64,000 nt of DNA from Rhexocercosporidium sp. MPI-PUGE-AT-0058 (Eukaryota; Ascomycota; Leotiomycetes; Helotiales): contig JAGTJL010000010.1 of the NCBI GenBank assembly GCA_020746875.1, forward strand, positions 372,001 through 436,000, read 5' to 3'. The notes below the pieces were generated by a model. That model did not search any database, was not told where the DNA came from, and saw only the letters and a program-made list of their open reading frames with translations. A program made the translations under genes and the position numbers. Below, piece by piece: positions 11,350 to 24,299 of this stretch; the first letter of the stretch is position 1; each line of letters opens with the position of its first letter.

Positions 11350-12982
11350 ATGGGCAACCTGGGCGACCTGTCGCCAGGAGGAAGCGTAGCTGTCCGTATC
11401 TCCCTGCTTGCTTGCTTGCTCAACTTTTACCCCCCGTTCCTCAACCCAGCTCGAGGACATTGACTGACGGGTCTGCGGTTTTCAGATTGGCATCCTCGTC
11501 GGTCTCATATCAACTAGCGTGCAGAGTCTCGGCCTTACACTTCAGCGCAAATCACATCTTCTAGAAGATGAGAAAGATCCCTACGATGTTCGAAGACCTC
11601 CATATAGACGACGACGATGGCAGCTGGGGATGGGCATGTTCATTATATCGAATCTGGTCGGGAGTACGATTCAGATAACGACTCTGCCGTTACCTGTCCT
11701 TTCGACGCTGCAAGCTTCCGGACTGGTCTTCAACTCGATATGCGCCACCTTGATTCTGGGAGAGCCTTTCACTCGCTGGTCTTTGGGAGGAACGTTACTT
11801 GTTTCGAGTGGTGCGGTCTTGATTGCTACATTTGGGGCCATTCCAGAACCTGCGCATAGTCTGGATCAGTTGTTACAACTACTAGCACGGAGGACATTTG
11901 TGATCTGGATGATGTTACAACTCCTTCTGGTTCTGGCAATCATCGTAGTAGCGGGCTTCTTAGCCAGGATACCAAGCATATCTTCAACACCCCGGATACG
12001 ACTGTTTCGAGGATTGGCATATGGAGCGATCAGCGGGATACTATCTGCCCATTCTCTCTTGGTGGCGAAATCAGCAGTGGAGCTCCTGGTCCGGACAATC
12101 GTCGACAGAGTCAACCAATTCAACAGGTGGCAGTCATGGGCTATCCTTCTCGGTCTGGTCACCCTCGCCCTTACGCAATTATACTATCTCCATAGAGGTC
12201 TGAAGCTGGTCTCGACAAGCGTCCTCTACCCCCTCGTCTTCTGTATTTACAACATCATAGCTATTCTCGACGGGCTCATCTACTTCAAACAAACAGACCG
12301 TCTCACAGTTCTCCAAGCATGCCTTATAGCCCTCGGCACAGCCATCCTCCTCTCCGGCGTCCTAGCCCTCTCCTGGCGCCTATCCGACGAACAAACTCCT
12401 TCCGCAGTCTCGCAGAGCGCTCTCGCACCCGGTCTTGGCTTCGTCGAAGACACTGACAACGACGAATCTTCTGACTCTTTGAATGTAGACGAAGAAGCAG
12501 CTATAGGCGCAGAACACCAGGCTCTCCTCCGCAACCAACCCATGACACCCACCACAAAACTCGATACCGTTCTAGGTGCTACCAGAAGCGTACGCAAGAC
12601 CGTACGAGTCACTGAAGCGGATGAGATATGGGGCGAACTAGAAGACGATACAACGAAAACTCCATCTCCTTCCAGACCACCACCGAGACGAGCATCTTCC
12701 GGCCTCCCAGAACCAACTGTCAGGGATGAACCAGATGAGAGTACCTCGCTGTTACGCTCAAATACTTTCTCCCGCCGTAGACGCAGACGCTCAACTGGGT
12801 TCCCTGGGTTTACAGCTAGACCTTCACCTAGGGGATCGGGGAGGAGACATAAATCCCAAGATGCAACAGGCGGATTCTGGAAAATGAAGTGGTGGAAACG
12901 GGATGCTAGTGGAAGTAACCCACCTTCTCCTCTACCACCTAGCTCTGATGGTGGCCCTGGTCCATCTAGAACCACATCATGA
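11350..12982 (+). CDS. NIPA-type magnesium transporter
   Basis: A 512-residue multi-spanning protein of the NIPA (DUF803) family, believed to transport Mg2+ across plasma or endosomal membranes. Exon 1 (11350-11391) encodes MGNLGDLSPGGSVA. A 94 nt intron leads to exon 2 at 11486. The donor is either GTCCGT (used here) or GTAGCT six bases earlier; both keep phase 0. The junction restores IGILVGLISTSVQSLGLTLQ, the family's first TM, followed by QRKSH. Further helices include MFIISNLVGSTIQI, LSTLQASGLVFNSICATLIL with GEP, the LLVSSGAVLIATFGA segment and four or five later ones, about nine in all. A polar tail of roughly 190 residues, rich in Ser, Arg and acidic stretches, is probably cytosolic and regulatory; tails of this kind are common in fungal members. 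Confident by family. Confidence 0.9.
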
Positions 12983-15042
12983 GAGCCTGTCTCTTCCTGA
13001 CATTTCGTCACAGGAGCAGTGCGATAAGGGACAGGAGGAGAAATATGTATCATCGTCACGGCATAGAAAGTTCTCATAGCTGATCAAGGCGTTCTTGGCA
13101 GGCCGGTTGGCTGGTATAACAGTGGAGTTCTTTTAGGGATTATTTGGGCTGTAAGCTATCTAGGATACGGACCTCAAGAGGCGTTTGAAGGATGGCACCG
13201 GAACGGGAACAGGGCTTGAGAGGAGGCCAAGGGTCTTGTCCTGGCTGTACTTGTTCTCGGAGGTTGTAACACATGGAGAAGGGCCGAACAGCCAAAAGGG
13301 AGCTGTTAGAAAAGCTTACCAACCAACCAAAAAAAAAAAAACAATGGAAATGAAATGAAATGCAACCCTCGCAAGGAGTCCCAGCCAGTCTCATCGTTTG
13401 CTCGCTACTATATCCTATCTTGTCCTCACTTACTGACTTTCTACACCATCCAAGCACCAACGTGAAATGGACCCTCTTCTCTTCCTCTCTACTACAAGCC
13501 GACCAAACAATGCCCTATCTACCTATCTGCCTGCCTACCCACAAAGCGATCATCACATCTCCATGATCTCTAGCTCCTCGAGCATCTAGCCTCAACCCCT
13601 CACTCTGGATCATTCGATCCGTCTCATCTCCCACAAAACCATAGAATCTCATACCCGATACATCCATCACAAGCACTCCTTCCTGCCTTCCTGCCTCCAC
13701 CTCAAGCCATCACACACCTATCATCACAACCCATTCAAAAGCCCCCTGCTCACACACAACCTCTTCCATAATAACTCCAAGACTAAGATTCCCAGTCCTC
13801 CTTTCTCTTCAAGTCCCCTCCTCCTTCCCCTCCCGTTCTCAGTTACATGCACACATACACCCCTATGCCCACGATATACAGTACACCTACCCGCACCCTC
13901 TTAAACCAGTCAACCAGCCAGCCAGTTGTTTCGATAAAAACGTCTTATTTCGACTTTTTACCTCCGCTTTCAAACAAAACCACTCTTCAAGCAAACAAAA
14001 CAAAACAAACAAGCAAAACAACCCCCTTCCCTCAGCCCATGATACCATGATACTCATTCGGTGGCGTTTTTGGCACGGCCCAGCTCATGCAACAAACAAA
14101 AAGGAGAAAGAAAAAAACGAAAGTTACTGTAAAAGTGTATCTTGAGCAAAAAAACAAGCGCGCGGGGTAAAAGTATGTTCCTTGGTATAGGTCGAGAGAG
14201 CCTGATATGGATAGAGATCCGGGGGCTTGCTTTTGCTCAACCTTAAGCTTAAAGCTTAAAAGGTTATGCATGTTCGTAAGCTCGATCAAGCTCGTGCTTA
14301 ACCTTGGGCTTACATATCACGGGAGACGCAAATTGATCTCACGTCATGTTCGTTTTGTTTGCGGGAGATTGTCACGATAAAACTCACTCACTTGACATTG
14401 GGAAAGGGCAAGGACGGGTAGGAAAGAAGAAAACTTGGTTGCTTCTTCAAAAAAATCAATTCCACCATTTGCACGCATATCAACCTCCCCATATGGGATG
14501 GCCAGAGAGAGGCCTGTACTATACAGAGTGAGGGAGAGTTGTTGAGAGAGTTGAACCTTGAATACCCATCCACCACCCCTCAAAGCAAATCAGACCAACG
14601 AGCAAAGTAGAGAAAAGTCCAGCGCAGAAAAACAAGCGAACCATGATATCACCATCCCCAACGACCATGCAAATATCTCCCAGGAAAGATCTCGCACGAT
14701 TCCGCCGTAGCATCAAGCAAGCCCCATGCAGACGTCTCCCATAAAACCTCTTCATCATCATCATCCATCCCCTATGCTACCCGGCCCAAACCAAAATCCC
14801 TCCATGAGTGATGATGATGCTGGAGGTAATATTAACTCATTATCCGCGGTGTATAGTTTTTCGATTTTGGGAAAAGTGCGAGGTCAAGTAAAGAAAACTC
14901 CCAGTCGAAAATGACACCAAAACACCAATCAGGACAAGCAACTTCCAAGGCTCACGTCTCGCAAGACACGAACGCGTTGTATTATGTGTCGGGTATCAGA
15001 TTTAAAGACGACCCTCCGTGTACTGGGATGCAAGATTCGACT
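12983..15042. other. Convergent intergenic region (NIPA / mcm1 3' ends)
   Basis: About 2 kb between two 3' ends. It contains a pyrimidine-rich stretch (about 13.4-14.0 kb), A-rich runs and many short chance frames with no domain signal. No gene supported. Confidence 0.55.
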
Positions 15043-15848
15043 CTATGCTTGATGCGAATGTTGCTGAGGAATACCACCTTGGGGAGGCATTGGGTAGCCA
15101 CCTCCTCTTTGTTGTTGGGCAACATAATTCTGGTAGGCAAGAGCTTGCTGATGTTCGAGCGTCTGAGGCATGTAGTTCGGGTGCATGTTTTGTGCCTGTG
15201 GCATTCCGGCGCCGCCTCGGTTTGCAGCTGGGATATGTTGAGCAGGTTGCTCCTCGGGCGAATCGACGGTATTTTGGTCGTCTACGCCATTCTCTCCATT
15301 GCCAGCGGGTTCGGGGGCGTTCAAGCAAGCCTGACATATGTTAGTAGATGTAGGGTATCAACAAGCGGCCCAGCGTACCTGAATCAAGTTCTTTCCTTCG
15401 GCCTTGGTAACGAGCGGTTGAAGCTTGGGAGTTGTGAAGGTATAAACAAGACCAGTTTCGGAGACAACGAGGAGGAGGACTTGGGTTCCAGTGAGGACCG
15501 ACAATTCGTATGCCTATTATTGATGAATCAGTAAGGGTCATTGAAACGCGATCGCGATTGGCGCGCCGGGACGCGAATTGAAGCAATTAGACTGACCTTC
15601 TTCATGATACCCGCCTTGCGCTTGGAGAAAGTGATGTGACGACGCGACTTATCAGTGATGAACTTGATCTCGATCTTTCTGCGCTCGCGACCTGGCTTAT
15701 CATCGTCATCCTCGTCGTCGTCGGCAGTCGATGGGCGTTGGCGCTTCACACCGCGACTCTCGCCTGCAATTGAATTGCCATTTCCGACAGCGTGCTCATC
15801 AAGGGCAGAAGGCGAACCTTGGTCGTGTTGATCGGTGATATCGGCCAT
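15043..15848 (-). CDS. mcm1: MADS-box transcription factor Mcm1
   Basis: A 224-residue SRF-type MADS-box factor that binds CArG-like sites with partners (for example Ste12 or mating-type alpha1) to control mating, development and the cell cycle. Three exons on the minus strand: 15597-15848, 15379-15513 and 15043-15330, with introns of 83 and 48 nt. The start ATG (15846-15848) gives MADITDQ, the usual fungal N-terminus; an ATG three codons upstream is less likely. An acidic stretch (DDDEDDDD) precedes the MADS domain, roughly residues 55-112: RRKIEIKFITDKSRRHITFS, KRKAGIMKK, then AYELSVLTGTQVLLLVVSE after the first intron. The SAM-like dimerisation extension includes TFTTPKLQPLV. The C-terminus is Gln/Pro-rich and disordered. 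The first intron splits the MADS box immediately after the KK pair. Confidence 0.98.
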
Positions 15849-16120
15849 TGTAATCACGGTATGACGAAGTTGACTCTATTGAGTTGTGTGCCGGTAACCT
15901 TACTGGTTATGGGGAGTGGAGGCTGCTCTTTGCTTGTCGCAGAGAAACCTGGTCGCGAAGAGCTGGATCGAGGTTGGCGCGATGGGAAGACCCGAGTAAT
16001 TCAGGCTGCGACGTCGAGGGAGGAAGCTGAATGGAGGGCCGATTTGACTGGAGGCGTTCCGACGGGTAAGAAGACCTGGATAGGAAACCTGAACAACAAA
16101 CAGTGGGATTAACGATTGAT

Positions 16121-16143
16121 CAGGTAAGGTGAGGTAAGGTGAA
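16121..16143. repeat. Two-copy AGGTAAGGTG direct repeat
   Basis: AGGTAAGGTG occurs twice in tandem in the mcm1 upstream region. The GGTAAG cores resemble splice donors on the plus strand, probably by chance. Confidence 0.7.
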
Positions 16144-17422
16144 GGAGGCTGCGCAGCGGATGCGATGCGGGATGACAGAAAGAAGAATAGATTGATCGAT
16201 CGAGCACAGGCAGACGGAAGGTGGATGGATGGGGGACGGGGTTGGGGGGGGTTAAGTTGAGGAGATAGCTTGGGTTGGTAGAAGGGTAGTGAAAATTGAC
16301 AGTAGGGGATAAAAGCGGGGGATGGGGGTGTTGAAGACTAGTCGGTGCACCGAAGATGACGGGCAGACCTACTTGCAATACGGGCCGATGCAAGATTGAG
16401 TGGGATGTGGCCCCGGATAGACAGAAAGACGGGGTCATCGGAGACTCCATTGCTTGCGGTGGCCGGGAGTGGACAAGGCACGAGAGACGAGAGACAACAG
16501 GTAGGGTAACGGGGGGTCCCTCGGCACGCACCGGCAACACTCTGCAGCTGCAGAGGCTGGGTTGGCTGGGTTTGCTGGCCCGGCTGGGGGGAAAGAGGGG
16601 CGTGCTTTGATTGCTCCTCGTACAGTACTGCTGCAGGGCTGGACTACTGGACGACTACAGTACTGTACGGTGGTCCTGGACTGTGCGAGAGATATGCAGC
16701 CAGCAGCAGAACACAAAGTATATTGTAGCACCAGGCCAGGCCAGGAGAAGAAGCAGAAGGAGAAGTCGAAGAAGATGAAGAAGAAGACCAGACGAAGGAA
16801 GCTACGCCTTGCTGCTTGCTACCCCAGCATCGTTGAACGGCGCCGTGCCGTGCTTCGTAGTTCATGGGGTGGAGGGAAAAGGGGAAATCTTGTGTGACCG
16901 ACGAGCAACAACTGAGGCGGCCGCATAGGGACAAGAGCAGAAAAGGGGGGGAGAAGAGAGGGGGATGTCTGTCTGGCTGCACTTTGCACAACTTTGCGCT
17001 GGGTACCCTGGACAAGTACAGTAGGACATATGCCTGCATGCATGTAATTTTGCTTGGCCTGCTGCGTGTGATTCGCTGTGCCTCGATCAATTGTTCACTG
17101 CACCATCAGTCACATCACATCATGTTCTGATGTTGCGCTGCGTTCCGGTCTGTTCTGCTTCAACTTCAGAACACACCAGACGAACTTCCACAACGTTGTG
17201 AGCGGCATTGGTGTTCGAAGAACGAGGGGTTCCGCGGAGCTGAGTCCGAGTCCTACCCCGTAAGAGGCTGTGTGTGTTTTGTGGTGGGGGAGGGGGGACG
17301 GCATGGGCATGTAGGATCGCCAGTCTTGATACTCAAAGAAGTGACTCGACCGAGAAAGGGTTGGTGTTGAGTCTTAACTCTTTGATGTCCGTGGCCGTTG
17401 CTGCCCCAAGCCGACCGAAGCA

Positions 17423-17460
17423 AGCCAGCCAGCCAGCCAGCCAGCCAGCAAGCAAGCATG
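17423..17460. repeat. CCAG tetranucleotide microsatellite
   Basis: Six or more CCAG units followed by CAAG units. Confidence 0.9.
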
Positions 17461-20082
17461 GCGAAAGCAAAAGCAAAGCTATGGCTTGTTGGTGCGCAAT
17501 GCTTGATCCATCGATTGCATGTTGCGATCTTCTGTGCAGTGGTGGAGGCAGAGGGGAAGGAGGTGGAGATGTTGTGCCCGCAAAGTGACCTGATCTGGGC
17601 CAAAACAAAACAAAAGGAAAATGCGTTCGTTCCTGGCTGACGTACCTATGATTGATTGATGGACTGACTGATTGATTGTTCGTGCTGACACCGCTGGTAA
17701 AGCTGGGCTAAGTCAAGAGGCTCGCTGCTGTTCTTGTGTTCGTTCTTTCGTTCGTTCGTTTGGCTTGTTGGCTTGGGTGGTTCAAGTCAAATCAATTCAA
17801 GTCCGGCGTCGGTTTGTCTGTTGTGTCTTGTGTGTGTGTGCAGGGATATGGAATCCAGTGCAGTGCGGTGTAGAGTGCAGGCGGGTGTTATTCGACTCGA
17901 CTCGACGCGTTGCGTTTCCAATAATGCTGGAAGAGGTCAAGTGGGAATCTGAAAACAGGAGGAAACCGAGCCCTTTAAGTTAAGCCCCAGCAGAAATGAG
18001 CTAGATGAGGTAAGCCCCGATTTGCCGAAAGCGGTGACCACGTGATTGGCTGTGAATGCCACTGAGGTGCCTCCCGAGATTGGACGATGCGCTAGACGGG
18101 GAAGGAGGAGGGGGGACGATTGCCGCTCGAATAGGAAGGAATGGGGGGTGGAAGTTACTGGAAGTATTGATTTGACTTGGTTTTGGAGGAGAGGAGGTGG
18201 TCAAGAGAGATGGAGTAATGGAGTCAGTCGAAGTGGTTTGAGGGATTTAGGATTGAGGGTCTTCTACAATTCATTCATTGGAAAAGATGAAGGAATTGTA
18301 TTAATATCCAAGTTGAGCTCACTCAGTGGTGTGAATGAGAAGAGGCGTCTAGACCTGCTCCACCTCGGTTATTTATTCATTCAATCACCTCCATCTCGAC
18401 TTCCAAGCCGGGAAAGGACTTTCTAGATGTCAGGAGGAGGAACGATCAATTGCTTATCAGAAGAAGCCTCGTTGTACTTTGTGGTAGCTGCGGGGACCAA
18501 AAAGACATTGAAGGCTGAACCAGTGCACGCCTTCGAGTCCAGTCCAGAACTTACATTGTACCCCTCGACTCAACGGCGGAGAATTGCATCCTTCCACAAC
18601 ACCAAATCTCTAGTAATCAGACCTTATCATATACATCCAGCCTATCCAAAAGGATCAAGCTAATTTCTTCCGATCTTTGCAATGGCCAATTCGACATCAC
18701 AACCACCAGCGGCATCGGTGGCTTTATCAACTTGACTTCACAACAATTCCACCACCTCCATTACCTCTCTCCTAATCAAGCACCTTCCTGACTAACCCTC
18801 TCATCTGTCACTTCAAAGGCAAATCCACCACCAACCAACTAAACAGCCAAGCAAGACGGGCACTTCTGCATCATCCTTCCAAAAACACGGCACGCCGCAT
18901 CACTAAGCGAGCTGCATCAGATGCGTCACAACCACCATGCCTGGAAGCCTGGAACAGAACATCTCCTCTTCCCTGCCGGCAATCAGAAATCTACCAGTGC
19001 ACAACCAGTCAGAGTGACTCGTGGAGATATCCAGGAACAAAAATAAACCCTGTTGGAGAGGTTGATAGTATTAAGACCAGTATGGAGATGTTGAAGAGGG
19101 GATGGCGGGGCGGGTTGTCTCCTGGATTCTACATTCTGGAAGCTGGAATATGAGACAATGGAAAAGTCTAGCTAGCTTCCTGTTTCGGTCGTGAAGGAGG
19201 ATTTGAAGGAGAAGTTCATCCCGTCTTTGTTGACCGGGTATCATTTCACTCAGAAACGAGACGGCTCGGCTTGGGGCCGTGTTTCAAATACACTGTTCCG
19301 TTCCGTCCTGTCAGAACTGCATGGCAAGATGAAATGACATCCGAAGACCTGTTGCCGGTCCCCTGCCCGGTCTAATCATCTACAATAGCCTGTTTTGATA
19401 TTTCACATCCAATTCCTGCCTTCCTGATGCATACGTCTATTTAGAAAATTAGATGATTGAAAGTGAGTCCTCTGATTAGTTCAAAATTTGTCAAATTATC
19501 ACAAGTGAGCAAGAGCAGCAATTGTATCATGGCCAGCGCCACATAGATAGTTAAACTGTGGGGTGCGGTACACCAAATCAATAAACCTTCATGTAGCTCG
19601 AGCTAGCAGTTAGGAACATATCTCCGCTCACAAGCAAATCTAAGAGCTGTTAGAGGAAGGATAAAGGCATGCTTTGGGCTGATGATAAGGATGTAGAGTT
19701 AGAAAAGAGGGATAACTTCCACCTAGAGAAGACAGAAACGGGCATCTAAGCGAATCTCCTATTCGAGCAACACTTACAGGCAGGTCGCAGCGTCATCATT
19801 CTTCTCAGTGAAAAGTCTGTTTCCAGAGATGCAGAGTAAAGACCTAGTTACCTTTCACATCCTCTAGTACGTAGACAATCCCAAAGTACCGCTTTGACCA
19901 CAAGTGCGTTATTTTTAACTAAGCTAGGTACGTAGATAGGTGAGTAGGTAAAACCTCCCATTCGAATCTCTCATTAGAAATTCTAGGTTCCATCCTTAGT
20001 AGATCAGATTGGAGTCAGCGCCAGAATTGAGTTCTTTCTTTCCCCTCTTTCTTCCCGTCTCTCTGTCTGTCAAACCTTTCCC

Positions 20083-20446
20083 TTATACTCCCCTCGGTAC
20101 CTTCCCCATCGTCCCCTCAAGCCCCCGCACCGCACTCAAATACCCCCCAACCTGCACCTCATAATCCGAAACTCATCCGCCATCTTCGGGGTCTTACCTA
20201 CCACGAGAGCTAATGTCCTTATAGTCTCGATTGTTGATTCTATGATGGGTTGTAGGGGTAATATCCGGCGGTTGAGGGAGTGGATTTGGTGGTGGATTTG
20301 TGAGAGGGGAGCGGGTGAGGAAATGGTGTTTGGGAAGGTGTTTGTGGTTGGTCTGGTGAGGTGGGTGAGTGTTGATGATTCCTGGAGAGCGAAAAATGTC
20401 AGTTCTCTCCTTGTACTTAAACGAATCTCTCCTTCCTCTCTTCCAT
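20083..20446 (-). CDS. Possible small three-exon gene, unknown function
   Basis: A 90-residue model in three phase-0 exons: 20423-20446 (ATG at 20444-20446, MEERKERF), 20202-20381 and 20083-20151. The middle exon encodes an amphipathic helical stretch (PLSQIHHQIHSLNRRILPLQ then IIESTIETIRTLALV). The last exon continues smoothly as VGGYLSAVRGLEGTMGKVPR. Splice signals are gttt...ctccag (41 nt, shorter than other introns here) and gtaggt...gtgcag (50 nt). The helical pattern resembles small coiled-coil subunits of larger complexes, but I cannot name a family. Support is the clean phase and protein-like composition; the short first intron is the weak point. Confidence 0.35.
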
Positions 20447-21068
20447 GGCAATTGGTACTGTGTGGAGGTTTGTTGGAGTGGGTGAGTGAGTGAGGTGGAT
20501 GATCTAGGTGTGGGTGAAAGGCAGTTTTTGGAAAGAATTTGGTGGTTTGAGATAAGGATTTGGGGGACCTTTGGCAGTTATCGTTTGTTTGTTGGCTCTT
20601 GGCTTCTGTAGGCCTGTGCAGTGTTGGAGTTGGAAGATGCCTTGCAGGATGCGTTAGAAGCATTCCGGTTAATATGTGCTGCGCCGGATGCCAATCCTTC
20701 GGAACCAACAACACTAGAGGGGCCGAAAACACTTTGTCAGATGAAAAACACTTGTTTTCTTTCTAAATATGAAGTTCAAGGTGAGAGAAGTATTTAACGT
20801 TCTTTAATGGGGGGGTTAGTGGTAGCCAGAGACACAACTTCGAAGTGGAGGTCGTCGCTTGAATTTGGATGGAGATCTAGGCGATAATCAACACAAAAAG
20901 ATTCAAAACTCATATTCAAGACAGGGCAATGAGGATTCATTGATCTATGTATGCTAATCTACAGGCCATGTCCTTACACTCCATACCATATGCCGTAGCA
21001 AAGACGATCATACCATTACCATTATGTCACCCCCATCGATGCAATCGAGCGAACACCGAACGAACAAC
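20447..21068. other. Intergenic region
   Basis: A 622 bp spacer between the possible small gene and the 3' end of the ZIP gene. Only short chance frames. Confidence 0.5.
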
Positions 21069-22426
21069 CTATGCCCACTTCCCAAGCAGCGCCATAAGAG
21101 CCATACCCAACAACACACACCCAAGCATAAAAGTCAATCTCTTCGAACTCCTCGACAACTCAGGATTGAACAAGAAGTCTCTAGCCAACAATTCTACCAG
21201 CCCAGTATAGATCAGAATCCCAGCCGAGATAGCATCAAGAACACCACTAATGATATTCGCCGTCATGCTCCCAGCATTATACGTATTCCTCACGCCCAAA
21301 CCGATAGCGATAGCAATCGGGGTCGTGAGACCGTACGCCGCGCACAGGAACCATGGAAGCCAGCTTAGGCGCTTGGGGAATGGGATGGCGGACATACGCG
21401 CACCGATACCGAGACCCTCGAACGATTGATGGAATACGAGGACAGGGTACAGCGTACTAAATTCCTCGCCTGTCGTGCCCAAATTCAGGCCGATGATGAC
21501 GGAGTGGAAGATGACGCCGAATTCTAGGATGAGGAAGGCGGCGATCTGTTGGCGGAAGGAGCGCTCGATGACTTCGTTGACGGAGGGTGTCGGGGAGGCT
21601 TTCTCGGAGTCGTCGAAGTCTTTCTTGGGGAGGTCTTTGAGTGTTTGTGCGGCTGCGATTTGGGAGTGGAAGTTTTCGTCTTGATCGCCGGAGTGAAGTT
21701 GGTTGTGAGTGATGGATTGAGAGCGTGGGTGGACTTCGGGGTGGAAGTGAGCTCCTTCACTTGAGCCTGGGTGGTCGGTGATAACGTTTTCGATGTTGGG
21801 ACCGTGGGCAAATCCATACTTGTGGTCGACGTATTGCTCTGCACCAAACTGTTGTGTGGTTAGTGATGGTTCCGTGTTTGGTTTGGTTTGTGATACTGTG
21901 GATAAATCGGAAAACGCAAAAGAAACCAGTGGTAGGAACGTACATCCATGAGGAAGATCACAGTGATAGAAGTCAAAACGATCGCAGGACACCAAGCATA
22001 ATCAGCCCAATGTCCCGTCATTCCAACGCAAGTGTCAGGTCCAATCTCTGCATATGCCGGGTCAAGAAGACTGTTTGTTATGTTAGCTCGCGTACGCGAC
22101 CATACAATAAGAGAAAGCGGGACTGTAGGCGAGAATGCAAGGGCGGGAAGGACTTACTGGATGAAAGCCGTTGCAATGATAACACCAGCACCAAAGTACC
22201 GGGCAAACAAGTAGACATAGATATTTATCCGAAGCCATTTGACGCGTGCCGCAAGGACAGGAAAGAAAGTCGCCGCAGAAGACACAATGAGAATCACGAA
22301 GAGAGCTGAGATCCGCGCTCCCAAGCGGCCATCGTAATCATTCTCTCCTCGTTGAAGGTAGCAGATGATTTGAGTAGCGTCAGCCTCGTCGAGGTTGACA
22401 CTAGTAGGATCAAAGCCGGTCGCCAT
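21069..22426 (-). CDS. ZIP-family zinc transporter (Zrt-like)
   Basis: A 391-residue plasma-membrane zinc (possibly iron) importer. Three exons: 22158-22426, 21944-22070 and 21069-21848; introns of 87 and 95 nt. The first junction restores AFIHLLDPA, the conserved end of TM3. Early TMs include SALFVILIVSSAATFFPVLA and IYVYLFARYFGAGVIIATAF. Between TM3 and TM4 lies a His-rich loop (HKYGFAHG, DHPGSSEGAHFHPEVHP, further His to HSQ) typical of metal-sensing loops. TM4 carries LEFGVIFHSVIIGLNLG and TM5 HQSFEGLGIGARM, the two binuclear metal-site helices with their His and Glu ligands. The C-terminus ends LLGKWA. Length and layout match fungal Zrt1/ZrtB-type proteins. Zinc-dependent regulation is expected for the family; no Zap1-type element was identified. 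Confidence 0.95.
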
Positions 22427-24104
22427 TTTTGCTTGTTTGTCGAGATGCAGTCTGCCTTTTTTTCTCGATGAAGTGAAAGAGGGAGGGTGAGGCTGGTTGT
22501 GCAACGCTCGAGAGGTCCGTGAGAGTTTCGAGGGATGGGTGGATGGATGGATGGGAGGTCGACACCTTTTTATCTGAAAAGCCTCTCGGAATCAAGGCAC
22601 GCTAGCAACGACAAAAATCCCTAGTAGAAGAGTCGTAGAAACCAATCCCGAGCATGGGAATGTCGGACTTTCTTTTGAGTGAATGCCCCATTGTTCGTAC
22701 AGTAGTGGTGGCTTCGACAGACACCTTGATGGCCACGCTAGAGCACTTTTCTAACTCCCCCAATCCTAGGACCTCTACTGTTCTCTCCAATGATAAATCC
22801 GTGCAGGGCTTCAATTCTCCCGTCACATGAACTTGAGATACTTTTCAGCGCCGATGGGCCAAGTGTCGGAAGTCTATACCTGGCAAATGACAGTCCAGTA
22901 TTGCGGTGTGACAGCGGGTTGGAGCTGCGTGTCATATGTTGCACTCACAGTCTCGTACAACCCAAAAACCACCCAGTAAGCCAGGAAAGTAACATCCAAG
23001 AGCCAAATCTAAAGTCCTCCAAAGCCTCGGTATCCCAGCTAAGATTTCTTCTCGTTGCTTATTTGCTGCCGCGCCGCTATTCTTGCATGAATTCCTTGTC
23101 AGTTCTTCCGATCCCACATCAAGCTTTTTTATGGAGCAGTATCCGTCAAGGTGTTTACGTACCAGGCCTTTCTAAAATGCAACCCATCCGACTCTCCGAC
23201 CATACAAAGATTAGGCAAGCTGCCCGATGCGATGGCAGCGGTACCAGGCAAGGTCCCGTCGACTAGGCGGACACGTTTCTTGGTACTGTACTGTATCCCG
23301 AGCCATGCATTCAGTGCATTAGTTTGCTGTGAGACAAGACATCGTGCAAGGTTGGTTAGATTACACAAGGTACTTGTACGGAGGAGCGTGACTTCTCAGC
23401 CTAAGTGTCTCTTACAACTAGTCTATAGTCGGAACAAAAGTACCCCCCTCCACTTTAGGTATACTGGCGAAGAGTTGTTGGCGAGGGGTACAGTATGATG
23501 GATACTAGCTCATGATTTTTGGCGTGCCATTGGGGATTTTGAGATTAGGGAAGTCGATTTCATACCGAGGCGGAAGCACTTCTGTCACGTCGCAGAGCAT
23601 TGACAGGTTCGATGTATGGAGGTCATCCTCGCTATCTCTCAAGGTTATTAACTACGCGTGAAGGGCTTTCCCCTACTTTTTGATAGCAGCCAACTCCACA
23701 TGAGCATTTAGGAATTGAACACCGTTTTCCTGGGAGATTGAACAAGCAGAGAAGTCTTGTAACAAAGCCAGATTGGGGAGCAAATAGCGACAGTAAGAGC
23801 AGGCAGTAATAGGCATTGGCCACTCTTGTCCTCGCAGGGCTCGAGTAGGCGAGATAGAGTCGGTTAAAATACTAGTCTACTCTACAATGTAGAGGATCCG
23901 AGAAATAGCCTCCACTTACTACTCAGCTTGCTGGATGTGAAAATATTGGTCTACGCCAACCTTCGACAGAAGGATAGCTGGATTGATTATTTGCAGATGC
24001 ATCTTGACCTTACTAAGCAGATAAATGGTTTCGACAATTCAACTCAACACACTTAACAAGCCCGAAAACTTACGAACCCTTCGAATACGCATCGAAGGCG
24101 ATGT
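22427..24104. other. Intergenic region upstream of ZIP gene
   Basis: About 1.7 kb with the ZIP promoter and otherwise no supported gene. Its short frames lack ATG, domain or splice support. Confidence 0.5.
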
Positions 24105-24299
24105 ATGTTCGTTGAATTTAAACAGCATTCAAAAGATGTTCTTGAAACCTCACCTCAGAACCATTCACTACACTTCTTCACTCAAACTTCTCAATTACCC
24201 ACCCCCCACGATGCGATGCGATCTAGCTATCCTAACACGACAAGTTCCCTCCTCCATTTTCTCAGCGAACGCCTCCTCAATCGCCGAAATCCTAGAACC

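Larger units (their letters stand above)
15849..20082. other. 4.2 kb gene-poor region upstream of mcm1
   Basis: No protein-coding gene could be supported. It contains simple repeats (16.12 and 17.42 kb), purine-rich and G-rich tracts, and scattered short frames of low-complexity translation. Part of it is likely mcm1 promoter and 5' leader. A long untranslated leader or non-coding transcripts are possible but not visible from sequence alone. Confidence 0.55.

Noticed and set aside
12280..13077. 265-codon minus-strand frame opposite the NIPA gene tail
   Set aside because: It is the shadow of the well-supported plus-strand coding region.
14519..14764. Minus-strand frame with a hydrophobic segment
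   Set aside because: Single short frame in a pyrimidine-rich region. One hydrophobic stretch is not enough and no splice continuation was found.
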